A DNA stretch of 64,000 nt, taken from assembly GCA_947494445.1 (NCBI GenBank), contig CANLVD010000011.1, forward strand, positions 1-64,000, read 5' to 3'. This document shows positions 51,048-58,405 of this stretch, one piece after another. The DNA is from an uncultured Paracoccaceae bacterium. GTDB taxonomy: Bacteria; Pseudomonadota; Alphaproteobacteria; Rhodobacterales; Rhodobacteraceae. Below the pieces are notes generated by a model that was not told the origin of the DNA, did no database searches, and worked only from the letters and a program-made list of their open reading frames with translations. How positions within the stretch are numbered: the first letter of the stretch is position 1; each line of letters opens with the position of its first letter. The position numbers were made by a program, and so were the translations under genes.

Positions 51048-51080
51048 GGGATCTATTGCTCAACCAGCAGGGCTGGCGTG

Positions 51081-51482
51081 TCAAGCAGTCTCGGCCCCGA
51101 AACCATGCATCCGCTTGGCCCATTGAAAGCCAACGAACATGCCCTTCAGTCGCGGCAGCAGGTACAGTGACAGCAGCACGAAGACGATGGAGAAGCCAAG
51201 CGCCATCACCCATCCCTCGGGCCGCCAGACCTCATAGGTCACCAGCATCAGGGGCGCCATGATATGTCCACCCACCATGATCGTGGCCCAGGCCGGTCCG
51301 TCATCCGCCCGATGGTGATGCAGGTCTTCGCTGCAAACCGGACAGGTATCACGCACTTTCAAATAGCCCTGCATCATGGGACCAGTCCCGCATTGCGGAC
51401 ATTTCCGGCACCATCCGCGGAAAACGGATTGCTTGATCTCGCGGTTGGCCGTCTCGGACGGGAGGATGGAATCGTGTTTCAT
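51081..51482 (-). CDS. DUF983 membrane protein
   Basis: A 133-residue protein with an N-terminal zinc-ribbon-like pair of CxxC motifs (CRKCPQCG and CPVCSEDL, about residues 25-55) and two transmembrane helices (ATIMVGGHIMAPLMLVTYEV and WVMALGFSIVFVLLSLYLLP). The function of DUF983 is unknown. It is commonly placed next to Nudix and rpmG genes in alphaproteobacteria, as here. Confidence 0.85.
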   Translation of the reverse strand: MKHDSILPSETANREIKQSVFRGWCRKCPQCGTGPMMQGYLKVRDTCPVCSEDLHHHRADDGPAWATIMVGGHIMAPLMLVTYEVWRPEGWVMALGFSIVFVLLSLYLLPRLKGMFVGFQWAKRMHGFGAETA

Positions 51483-51649
51483 GATTTGAAGATAGTGTCC
51501 CTTTTCCCGATTTCCTCTGGGACAAGCTGTCTTGCGGCGGGATGTCGCAAAAAAAGTGTTTGGGCCGGCGACGGAAATCCCGGGGCTGCCCGTTTAAAGC
51601 TCAACATCGCAGCAAAAGCGGTGGGTTTGAAAACCTTAGGAGTAGATAC

Positions 51650-52117
51650 ATGACACGCAAGACACTGACATTTTCACTTGTTGCCCTCTCGATTGCCCTT
51701 GGTGGCGCAGTCTATGCAAAAGGCCCGCAGCGCGGTGGCGATCTGTTCGAGATGCTCGACACCAATCAGGACGGCGAAATCACCAAAGCCGAAGCAGAGG
51801 CCGCACGTGAGGCACGCTTTGCCGAGATCGACACCGACAGCGACGGCTTTCTGACCGAAGCGGAACTGGCCGCACATGCCAAATCCGGCGATGAAGACCG
51901 GATTGCCAAGCGCGTTGCCCGCGTTCTTGAGCACCGCGATGCCAATGATGATGGCAAGCTTGATGCCTCCGAGATGACCAGTGGTCGCGAAGGCAAGATG
52001 TTCGAGCGGATCGACGCTGACGGTGACGGCGTCATCACCAAAGAAGAGGCTGACAATGCGCGCGAGGCACGCGGCGGCAAGCATCGTGGTGACAAGCGGG
52101 AAAAGCGCGGCGGCTGA
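51650..52117 (+). CDS. Exported EF-hand calcium-binding protein
   Basis: A 155-residue protein with a Sec signal peptide (residues 1-23, MTRKTLTFSLVALSIALGGA then VYA). Four canonical 12-residue EF-hand loops can be placed at residues 37-48 (DTNQDGEITKAE), 61-72 (DTDSDGFLTEAE), 97-108 (DANDDGKLDASE) and 122-133 (DADGDGVITKEE). All four have Asp at 1, 3 or Asn, and 5, Gly at 6 and Glu at 12, so all should bind Ca2+. The tail is basic (RGGKHRGDKREKRGG). The ATG at 51650 has AGGAG seven bases ahead. The next three genes encode an ECF sigma factor, a membrane protein and a CnrX-like protein. Confidence 0.88.
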   Translation: MTRKTLTFSLVALSIALGGAVYAKGPQRGGDLFEMLDTNQDGEITKAEAEAAREARFAEIDTDSDGFLTEAELAAHAKSGDEDRIAKRVARVLEHRDANDDGKLDASEMTSGREGKMFERIDADGDGVITKEEADNAREARGGKHRGDKREKRGG

Positions 52118-52131
52118 TAGACCGTCGTGAT

Positions 52132-52157
52132 CCGCGCGCTGGGAAACCGGCGCGCGG
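52132..52157 (+). repeat. GNRA-capped hairpin between the EF-hand and sigma genes
   Basis: CCGCGCGCTGG pairs with CCGGCGCGCGG (one G-U) around a GAAA tetraloop, an 11-bp very stable stem. There is no T run after it. It may attenuate read-through from the EF-hand gene into the sigma-factor gene or stabilise the EF-hand message. Confidence 0.55.
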
Positions 52158-52175
52158 CACGGCATACTTGGCACG

Positions 52176-52760
52176 ATGATGGCCTTTGACACAGACACCG
52201 GGCAGTCCGATGCCGCGTTGCTTGACGCTTTTGCGCAAGGCTCGCAGGCGGCTGCCCGGTCGCTGACGATGCGCCATACCGGGCCGCTTCTGTCGCTGGC
52301 CCGGCGGATGCTGGGAAACGAGGCCGAAGCCGAGGACGTGGCACAAGAAACCATGTTGCGCCTGTGGAAGATTGCACCGGACTGGCGCGAGGGCGACGCC
52401 AAGGTTTCAACCTGGCTCTACCGTGTTGCCAGCAACCTGTGCACCGACCGGCTGCGCAAGCGCAGACCCTCGGATGCAGACGCGCTCGACACCCTGCCCG
52501 ATACCCGCCCCGGTGCCGAAGCCGGGCTGCAAAGTCAGGCCCGTGCAACAGCACTTGAGGCAGCATTGGCCGAGCTGCCTGAACGCCAGAGGCTTGCGGT
52601 CACCCTGCGCTTCCTGCAAGACCGACCAAACCCTGAAGTGGCCGAGATCATGGACCTCAGCGTCGATGCCGTTGAAAGTCTCTTGTCACGCGGGAAGCGT
52701 GCCTTGAAAGACCAGTTGGCATCGCGCAAGGACGCCCTGGGATTTTCCGAAGATGGATGA
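52176..52760 (+). CDS. ECF-type RNA polymerase sigma factor
   Basis: A 194-residue group IV sigma factor. Region 2 spans about residues 25-95 (RHTGPLLSLARRMLGNEAEA, EDVAQETMLRLWKIA, STWLYRVASNLCTDRLRKRR) and region 4 about 125-180 (ALAELPERQRLAVTLRFLQD, EVAEIMDLSVDAVESLLSRG). It directs polymerase to stress or metal-response promoters. Two consecutive ATGs (52176, 52179) are possible. Its end overlaps the next gene by eight bases; that small membrane protein is probably its antagonist. Confidence 0.9.
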   Translation: MMAFDTDTGQSDAALLDAFAQGSQAAARSLTMRHTGPLLSLARRMLGNEAEAEDVAQETMLRLWKIAPDWREGDAKVSTWLYRVASNLCTDRLRKRRPSDADALDTLPDTRPGAEAGLQSQARATALEAALAELPERQRLAVTLRFLQDRPNPEVAEIMDLSVDAVESLLSRGKRALKDQLASRKDALGFSEDG

Positions 52761-53148
52761 AGGATCAGACAAGATGGATGACAAAGACAAGGATCTGATG
52801 CTCGATGCGATGTTCGAGGCGGCAAAGTCGCTCGAACCCGGCCCGTCTGCGGATTTGCTGGGGCGCATTCTGGCCGACGCTGCCGAACAGGCGCCAAGCC
52901 CTGCTGACGCCGTTCCTGCGGCCCAGCCAGCCCCCGGAATTCTTGATCAACTGGGCCAGATGTTTGGCGGGTGGCGGGGCGCCGCAGCGCTTACCGCCAG
53001 TGCCATGCTGGGGCTTTGGATCGGGTATGCGGACCCGACCGGGTTGCAGTCCGACGCGCTTGGAATGGATGTTTTTGACACGACGGAACAGACCCTGACC
53101 TTTGATCCTGATGAGACCAGTCTGGACGTGTTCCTGTTGGAAGGATGA
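52753..53148 (+). CDS. Small single-pass membrane protein, putative anti-sigma factor
   Basis: A 131-residue protein with an acidic N-terminal part (MDDKDKDLMLDAMFEAAKS), a Pro/Ala-rich linker, one transmembrane helix at about residues 76-92 (AAALTASAMLGLWIGYADP) and an acidic outer tail (FDPDETSLDVFLLEG). I recognise no named domain. Its overlap with the ECF sigma gene, the cytoplasmic-TM-periplasmic layout and the following CnrX-like gene suggest an anti-sigma role. A start at the second ATG (52774) is also possible. Confidence 0.6.
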   Translation: MDEGSDKMDDKDKDLMLDAMFEAAKSLEPGPSADLLGRILADAAEQAPSPADAVPAAQPAPGILDQLGQMFGGWRGAAALTASAMLGLWIGYADPTGLQSDALGMDVFDTTEQTLTFDPDETSLDVFLLEG

Positions 53149-53663
53149 GTGAAATGAGTGATCCCGTGATCCCCAAACCGAACCGCTGGCTGAAGCGTGG
53201 TCTCTTCCTGTCGCTTGCGGTCAACCTGCTGATCGTGGGCATCGTGGCCGGCGCCCTGTTGCGCCCCGGTTCAGGGCCCGGTGGCAAGTCCCCGGCGCCG
53301 CGTCCCCCCGTTGAATGGATGCAAGGGGTGGTGCGTCAGTTGCCCGAAGATGCCCAGGCGGAGTTGCGCAAAGGGTTTTTGAACAACCGGGGAGAGTTGC
53401 GCCGGATCCGCTCAGGATTTCGTGCCACGCGGCAGGAGATGATGCGCATCCTGGAGACCGAACCCTATGACCCCCAAGCCATGGAAGCGCTGATGCGGCA
53501 GCAGGATGCTGCGTGGCGCAGCATTGTTGCCAAGGGTCAGATGCTGTTTCTGGACACGATTGCCGCGATGACGGCTGAAGAACGCGCCCAGTTCGTGCAG
53601 AACCTCAAGGAAAATCGCGACAAGGACGGGCGTCGCGGGGACAAGCGCCCGCGCGGGGACTGA
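53145..53663 (+). CDS. Periplasmic heavy-metal-sensor-like protein (CnrX/CpxP type)
   Basis: A 172-residue protein anchored by one N-terminal helix at about residues 19-40 (GLFLSLAVNLLIVGIVAGAL), with a periplasmic helical part. That part contains ELRKGFLNNRGELRRIRSGF, RATRQEMMRILETEPYDPQA and FLDTIAAMTAEERAQFVQNL, resembling the LTxxQR-type helical hairpin of CnrX, ZraP and CpxP. Such proteins sense metals or envelope stress and bind the anti-sigma factor. There is no His/Met cluster to name a metal. It overlaps the previous gene by four bases. Confidence 0.72.
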   Translation: MSEMSDPVIPKPNRWLKRGLFLSLAVNLLIVGIVAGALLRPGSGPGGKSPAPRPPVEWMQGVVRQLPEDAQAELRKGFLNNRGELRRIRSGFRATRQEMMRILETEPYDPQAMEALMRQQDAAWRSIVAKGQMLFLDTIAAMTAEERAQFVQNLKENRDKDGRRGDKRPRGD

Positions 53664-53671
53664 TCCGTTGG

Positions 53672-55069
53672 TCAGGCCACTGCCTGGGCGGCGAAGCTGA
53701 CGCAATTGCGCCCGGAATTCTTTGACGAATATAGCGCTTTGTCAGCGCGCTCCACGATGTCCTCGGGCGTCTGATCCTGATCACCGACCATGGCCACACC
53801 GATGCTGATGGTCAGATCCAGACCGGCAGGCACAAGGCGGCGCGCAAAGACCTTGGATTCCACCGAAGACCGGATCCGTTCCGCCACATGAGCCGCGTCC
53901 GAAATATGAGCGTCCGGCAGAGCCACGAAAAACTCCTCCCCGCCGGTACGCGCCACAAGATCTGCGCCCCGCAGGCAGGATTGCAGACGCTTGGCCAGTT
54001 CGCGCAGAACCTCATCACCGACGGGATGGCCATAGACGTCATTCACACGTTTGAACCGGTCAAGATCGAGCATCATCACGGCGAGTGACGCGTGGCTGTC
54101 ACGGGCCCGGTGCAGGAGACCGGGCAAATGATGCATCAGATAGCGTTTGTTGTGCAGTCCTGTCAGCGGATCGGTCACCGCCATCTTCAGACCTTCCGAC
54201 AGGCGCAACCGCAGGGCCTCCGTGCGCCGGGCACGGCGGATCTGCGTCTCAAGCCGTCCGATCAGCACTTCCCGGTCCGCAGGCAGGATCATGAAATCAT
54301 TGGCCCCTACATCAGGGCCTAGCGCGCGCACACCTTCGTCTTCGCTGTCCACCAGAGACAGGATTGCCGTGTGCCGCAGGGCTGCCAGCCCACGCAACCG
54401 CGCAATCAGGCGCAAACCGGACCGACCACCCTCAAGCAGGCGGGGCACGATCACGGCATCCGGCGGCTCCGTCTGGCACAGGGTCACTGCCCCTTCCACC
54501 GACAGCGTTCGCTTGATGTTGTCCTTGCCAAGTCGTCGCTCCAGATCGCTCAGAAGCATCGCGTCGCCCGTGTCGGTTCCATACGGAAAGATGACGCGCA
54601 TGGGCGACACGGTTTCCGCGACCTCGTCGGAGGCTGCAAGCAGATCACCCAGCCCCAGTGAATGCGCGGTTTGCCCGCGCAGCGCCAGTTCGTCGCTGGT
54701 CTGCTTGGCCCGGATCAGATTGCGCACCCGGGCCTGGATGACATTGCGGCGCAGGGGCGAGCCGATGAAATCATCCGCACCGGCCGCCAAGCCCTTCAAT
54801 TGATCGCACATCGGGCAATCGCCAACCAGAACGAAGGACACAGATGAAAAGACTTCGCTTGCACATAATCTTGAGAAATTCCTGAAGCCATCACCGGCCA
54901 CAAGCGAATTGTCCAGGATCACAAGATCGGGCGCTCCGTCTTCCGCCTTGTCTGCAAGATCTGCCAGATCATCGCAGGTTTCCACGTCGTAATACGCGTC
55001 TGTCAGCATCGCCTTCAGGGCCATGCGACGGGTCGCGACCCGATCCGCTATGTATATCAATCCCGGCAC
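53672..55069 (-). CDS. pleD: PleD-like diguanylate cyclase response regulator
   Basis: A 465-residue protein with two receiver domains and a GGDEF domain. With the GTG start at 55069 (GGAA five bases ahead), the phospho-acceptor in PDLVILDNSLV is Asp53, the same number as in Caulobacter PleD, which supports this start. REC1 has ADR where two acidic residues are usual. REC2 has no phospho-Asp (DAVIVPRLL) and should be an adaptor. The cyclase domain has DPLTGLHNKRY, GGEEF and the inhibitory RxxD site (RGAD) five residues before it. It should make c-di-GMP to control the motile/sessile switch. No divK neighbour is present. Confidence 0.92.
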   Translation of the reverse strand: MPGLIYIADRVATRRMALKAMLTDAYYDVETCDDLADLADKAEDGAPDLVILDNSLVAGDGFRNFSRLCASEVFSSVSFVLVGDCPMCDQLKGLAAGADDFIGSPLRRNVIQARVRNLIRAKQTSDELALRGQTAHSLGLGDLLAASDEVAETVSPMRVIFPYGTDTGDAMLLSDLERRLGKDNIKRTLSVEGAVTLCQTEPPDAVIVPRLLEGGRSGLRLIARLRGLAALRHTAILSLVDSEDEGVRALGPDVGANDFMILPADREVLIGRLETQIRRARRTEALRLRLSEGLKMAVTDPLTGLHNKRYLMHHLPGLLHRARDSHASLAVMMLDLDRFKRVNDVYGHPVGDEVLRELAKRLQSCLRGADLVARTGGEEFFVALPDAHISDAAHVAERIRSSVESKVFARRLVPAGLDLTISIGVAMVGDQDQTPEDIVERADKALYSSKNSGRNCVSFAAQAVA

Positions 55070-55184
55070 GACATTTCCTTTTTTGCCCCAGTTGGAAGCC
55101 CGGTCTGTCACTCCGGTTTCCGTCTTGGCAAATTCCGCGAAACTTCTTAACGAAAGATTTAAGGTTGATGGATTGGAAAGGATT

Positions 55185-55478
55185 ATGGCCAAAATGCGCC
55201 CATCCGTAGAGCGCGCCATTGAGGTTGCAACCCAAGGGTTAATCTGGCTGTCAGAGGACTCTGACAGAATGGGTCATTTCCTTGGTGCGACCGGAATTGA
55301 GCCCGCATCGATTCGCACTTCAGCCACCGATCCGGTTTTCCTCGCCTCGGTTCTGGATTTCATCCTGATGGATGACGCCAGCGTGCTGGATTTTGCGCAG
55401 GACAGGGGCTTTGCGGCTGATCTGCCGATGCTCGCGCGCTCCATGCTGCCCGGAGGCGATCTGCCGAATTGGACCTGA
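55185..55478 (+). CDS. DUF3572 protein
   Basis: A 97-residue protein of the DUF3572 family, common in alphaproteobacteria near divK/pleD. It begins MAKMRPSVERAIEVATQGLI and has the family core WLSEDSDRMGHFLGATGIEP, VLDFILMDDASVLDFAQDRG. It is probably all-helical and cytoplasmic; its function is unknown. The start at 55185 has AAGGA just upstream, and it faces pleD across 115 bp. Confidence 0.82.
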   Translation: MAKMRPSVERAIEVATQGLIWLSEDSDRMGHFLGATGIEPASIRTSATDPVFLASVLDFILMDDASVLDFAQDRGFAADLPMLARSMLPGGDLPNWT

Positions 55479-55487
55479 CGCGCAGCC

Positions 55488-55982
55488 TTAAACCCTCTCG
55501 CGCAGGTCCTTTGCCAGAAACAGGCAGTCGGGATAGGGATTGTGGTAATAGGGCTCAATCGTTGAAAACCCCAACGACCGGTAAAGCTCTTGCGCCGGTG
55601 CCATGAACGGACCGGTGTCCAGAATGACCTCGGCATAGCCGATCCGGCGGGCCTCCTCGATGATGGCAGTTGCCAGTTTCCGCCCCACACCTAGCCCACG
55701 TCCGGCGGGCGGAACGTAAAGCCGTTTGATCTCGGCGCGGGTCTCGTCAAAGGGGCGAAGAGCCACACAGCCCACCACATCGCCCGCGTCATTGCAGGCC
55801 AGAAGGATCTCGCCCCTTGGCTGAGCGTACTTGCCCGGAAGCCCTGCAAGCTCTTCGTCGATGCCCTGAAATTCTAGCGAGATGTCGTGGTCGTCGGCCA
55901 GCCAATTGGCATAAGCCTGAAAGGTTGCACGGACATCAGTGATGTCCTTCTCGCCGCGCGCAGGACGGATGATCAGGCTCAT
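55488..55982 (-). CDS. GNAT-family N-acetyltransferase
   Basis: A 164-residue GNAT enzyme. ILLACNDAGDVVGCVALRPF forms strands 3-4, EIKRLYVPPAGRGLGVGRKL is the acetyl-CoA motif (RGLGVG) and AEVILDTGPFMAPAQELYRS then LGFSTIEPYYHNPYPDCLFL complete the fold. The PYYHNPYPDCLFLAK ending is seen in a widespread subgroup without a known substrate. It overlaps the thioesterase gene by four bases and is translated with it. Confidence 0.87.
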   Translation of the reverse strand: MSLIIRPARGEKDITDVRATFQAYANWLADDHDISLEFQGIDEELAGLPGKYAQPRGEILLACNDAGDVVGCVALRPFDETRAEIKRLYVPPAGRGLGVGRKLATAIIEEARRIGYAEVILDTGPFMAPAQELYRSLGFSTIEPYYHNPYPDCLFLAKDLRERV

Positions 55983-56425
55983 GCTTGCTCCCCCTGTTTC
56001 AACAGCGCCTCGGCAGCCGCACGCAAAGGCTGCGGCAATGGCATTGGCTTCTGGGTCTCGGCTTCGACATAGACATGGGTGAAAACCGCTTCTGCGCTGG
56101 CCAAGGGGTCATCCTCGCGAAACAACCCGATCCCGTAAGTGATCGAGGTCCGTCCAATCCGGTCAATCCGCAGCCCTGCCCTGACCCTGTCGGGAAACCC
56201 CAGAGAGGCGTGATAGGTGCAGCGCGTCTCAACCACCAGACCGCGACAGGGACCACCTGGAATGTCCAGCGCCCCGGTATCGATCAGCCAGGTGTTCACG
56301 ATCGTGTCGACGTATTCATAAAAGACGACATTGTTCATGTGACCGTAGACATCATTGTCCCGCCAGCGCGTGGTCATGGTCTGGAAATGTGCATAGCTCT
56401 GCTGATCTGCACGGGGTCTTGGCAT
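55979..56425 (-). CDS. Acyl-CoA thioesterase, 4HBT (hotdog) family
   Basis: A 148-residue hotdog-fold protein of the 4-hydroxybenzoyl-CoA thioesterase/FadM group. The active-site region TRWRDNDVYGHMNNVVFYEY contains the catalytic Asp, and the central helix follows (VDTIVNTWLIDTG). VETRCTYHASLGFPDRVRAG and SITYGIGLFREDDPLASAEA complete the beta-sheet. It hydrolyses an acyl-CoA to the free acid; the chain type is unknown. It begins a two-gene unit with the GNAT gene. Confidence 0.9.
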   Translation of the reverse strand: MPRPRADQQSYAHFQTMTTRWRDNDVYGHMNNVVFYEYVDTIVNTWLIDTGALDIPGGPCRGLVVETRCTYHASLGFPDRVRAGLRIDRIGRTSITYGIGLFREDDPLASAEAVFTHVYVEAETQKPMPLPQPLRAAAEALLKQGEQA

Positions 56426-56567
56426 GGTGCACCCTCATCAAGGACGTTCAAGCCTTCTTGCCGTCAAGCTGCTGGAGACTCAACCACCCAAACAGACAAG
56501 ACGTTCGTCAAAGCGTGACCTGTGCAGAAGCGCCTCACGTCATGCAACTAATGATAGCGGATTGAAA

Positions 56568-56586
56568 GGCAGTGCTACAAACCGCC
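56568..56586 (-). terminator. Weak hairpin after secE
   Basis: GGCAGT and ACCGCC (56568-56573, 56581-56586) form a 6-bp stem with one G-U pair on the minus strand, followed by TTTC. It lies right after the secE stop and may end the tRNA-Trp/secE transcript. Confidence 0.35.
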
Positions 56587-56589
56587 GGA

Positions 56590-56787
56590 TCAGGCAGCAG
56601 AGCTGAGGATCAGCTCAAGGATTGAACGGATGCCCAGATCAACGGTGAAGAAAAAGATCGCGGCAACAGCAGACATCACGAAAACCATCACTGTGGTCAG
56701 TGTCGTCTCACGCCGGTTCGGCCAGACAACCTTGGACACCTCGCCACGCACTTGCTGCATGAACTGAAATGGATTTGTCCTTGCCAT
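56590..56787 (-). CDS. secE: Preprotein translocase subunit SecE
   Basis: A 65-residue single-helix SecE. The amphipathic N-terminal helix carries NPFQFMQQVRGEVSKVVWPN with the conserved VxWP motif, and the membrane helix is about residues 33-55 (VMVFVMSAVAAIFFFTVDLG). It is an essential part of SecYEG in the inner membrane. It lies 83 bp after tRNA-Trp, the usual alphaproteobacterial order, but nusG, which normally follows, is absent; a thioesterase gene lies next. Confidence 0.95.
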   Translation of the reverse strand: MARTNPFQFMQQVRGEVSKVVWPNRRETTLTTVMVFVMSAVAAIFFFTVDLGIRSILELILSSAA

Positions 56788-56870
56788 GATCCGGCGCTCC
56801 TTCCTCGCGTATCACTTGCAGATACGCAGCCGTCCCCGAACCTTCAAGGACCGCATGATGTGTTTTGCAC

Positions 56871-56946
56871 TGGCAGGGGCAGAGGGACTCGAACCCGCGA
56901 CCCTCGGTTTTGGAGACCGATGCTCTACCAACTGAGCTATACCCCT
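56871..56946 (-). tRNA. tRNA-Trp (CCA anticodon)
   Basis: A 76-nt tRNA with encoded 3' CCA. The acceptor arm AGGGGTA pairs with TGCCCCT; the D-arm has AGCTCAGTTGGTAGAGC; the anticodon arm TCGGT-CTCCAAA-ACCGA gives anticodon CCA; the T-arm contains GGTTCGAGTCC. It lies directly upstream of secE on the same strand and is probably cotranscribed with it. Confidence 0.97.
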
Positions 56947-57026
56947 AACCTGTGCAGCCGTGCGATTACGGTGATTTCGGCCGGTTTGCAAGTCAAACCG
57001 CACAGTTTTGGTAAGAATTGATGCGC

Positions 57027-57815
57027 TTAGGCAGCCATAGCCTCGGCACGACGGAAAACCGGGGCAGTTTCGCTCGACATGCCCGGTTGATAGGCATAGC
57101 CGCCCCAGGTAAATCCCGCCAGTTCATCGGGCGTCCTGATCCGGTTTTCCATGACAAAGCGTGCCATGGCCCCTCGTGCACGTTTGGCAAAAAATCCGAT
57201 CACTTTATGCTCCCCGTTCTTCTCATCCTCAAAGACCGGTGAGATCACGGGCAGACCGAGTTTCTTGAGGTTGACCGCACGAAAATACTCCGTTGACGCC
57301 AGATTGATCAGATAGGTACTGCCCGTCGCATCCGCCTCATCCCGCAAAGCACTTCCGATCTCGCGGTCCCAATAGTCGTAAAGCGTCTCACCCCGCCGGG
57401 TCTTCAGCTTGCGGCCCATCTCCAGCCGGTAAGGCTGGATCGCATCCATCGGGCGCAACATGCCATACAACCCCGACAGGATCCGCAGATTGTCCTGCGC
57501 ATAGGCCTGAGCCTCAGGCGTCATGGTGGCAAATTCCAGACCGATATAGGTGTCCCCCGCAAAGGCAAACGCCGCTGGCTTGACCGTCTCGGCCCCGGGC
57601 GCATCCGAGAACGCCTTGAACCGGCGATAGTTCAGCTCCGTCAGATCATCGCTCAAGTCCATCATTGCCTTCAGCCGCGCTTTGGACAGTTTCCGCGCAG
57701 CACGGGCCAAGGTGCCTGCTGCCTTTGGAAACTGCGGCTCGGTTGCGGGCAAGGCCATCGTCTCGGTATCGAAATTCAGGGATTTGGCAGGAGAGATTAC
57801 AGCAAGCATTGGCAT
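57027..57815 (-). CDS. yaaA: Peroxide stress protein YaaA (UPF0246)
   Basis: A 262-residue YaaA/DUF328 protein, which in E. coli lowers free intracellular iron during peroxide stress and binds DNA. The conserved opening MLAVISPAKSLNF, LNYRRFKAFSDAPG, AFAFAGDTYIGLEFATM, RILSGLYGMLRPMDAIQPYR and VINLASTEYF-like segment (YLINLASTEYFRAVN) match the family, as does the end EDEKNGEHKVIGFFAKRARG. E. coli YaaA starts at the MLxxISPAK position, so the second Met, two codons in, may be the true start. It stands between tRNA-Trp and a GNAT gene. Confidence 0.92.
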   Translation of the reverse strand: MPMLAVISPAKSLNFDTETMALPATEPQFPKAAGTLARAARKLSKARLKAMMDLSDDLTELNYRRFKAFSDAPGAETVKPAAFAFAGDTYIGLEFATMTPEAQAYAQDNLRILSGLYGMLRPMDAIQPYRLEMGRKLKTRRGETLYDYWDREIGSALRDEADATGSTYLINLASTEYFRAVNLKKLGLPVISPVFEDEKNGEHKVIGFFAKRARGAMARFVMENRIRTPDELAGFTWGGYAYQPGMSSETAPVFRRAEAMAA

Positions 57816-57884
57816 CGATCCGGACTGTTTCGTGATGATGCGGAACCTAGCGCATCACCGGCCAAAGGCCAACCGGATCAGCGT

Positions 57885-58376
57885 TCAAACCGTGAAGCGT
57901 TTGGATATCCGGTCAACAGGCGTTCCGTCCTTCAGGGGAACGCCCTTAGCAACCGAATGATCGACAAAGCCCATGGCCTTGTAATAGCCAAGCCCCGGCA
58001 CGTTGTCGGCCCGAATGGTTGCATTGATCTCGGTCAGGCCCGCCATGCGCGCGACATCGCAGGTGTGCGTGAAAAGCGCCCTGCCTGTGCCTTTGACCGG
58101 CTTGTCCTGCCGCGCGAATGTCGCGATATCGCCAACGTCAGCAGGAAGTTTCACATTGCGGTCAAGCGACTGATAGCCAGCGATCTGCCCGTCATCGTCA
58201 AGCGCCACATGGCAGCAATAAATCTTGGTCGAGCAGACATATTTGTTCAAAATGTCCTCAACGCTCATCTCATCTTCAAAAGCCGTGGTCCCGCCACGCC
58301 GGATGATGTCGTTGAGCAGATCGGCCATACCGCTGGCATCTGCCTCCGTCGTTGCCCGGATTGTCAGTTCACTCAT
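57885..58376 (-). CDS. GNAT-family N-acetyltransferase (phosphinothricin acetyltransferase-like)
   Basis: A 163-residue GNAT enzyme beginning MSELTIRATTEADASGMADL. The segments NDIIRRGGTTAFEDEMSVED, CCHVALDDDGQIAGYQSLD and KPVKGTGRALFTHTCDVARM (acetyl-CoA loop GTGRAL), then NVPGLGYYKAMGFVDHSVAK fit the PAT/MddA-like branch, though no substrate can be named. The ATG at 58376 is where the family similarity begins. It lies 30 bp after murC on the same strand and may be cotranscribed. Confidence 0.85.
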   Translation of the reverse strand: MSELTIRATTEADASGMADLLNDIIRRGGTTAFEDEMSVEDILNKYVCSTKIYCCHVALDDDGQIAGYQSLDRNVKLPADVGDIATFARQDKPVKGTGRALFTHTCDVARMAGLTEINATIRADNVPGLGYYKAMGFVDHSVAKGVPLKDGTPVDRISKRFTV

Positions 58377-58405
58377 ACGCGATGCCACCTTTGCCAGTTG
58401 CGGGC

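Noticed and set aside
55023-55184. Longer N-terminus for the DUF3572 protein and for PleD
   Set aside because: The two extended frames would overlap each other head to head; the shorter starts have ribosome sites, and PleD numbering then matches Asp53.
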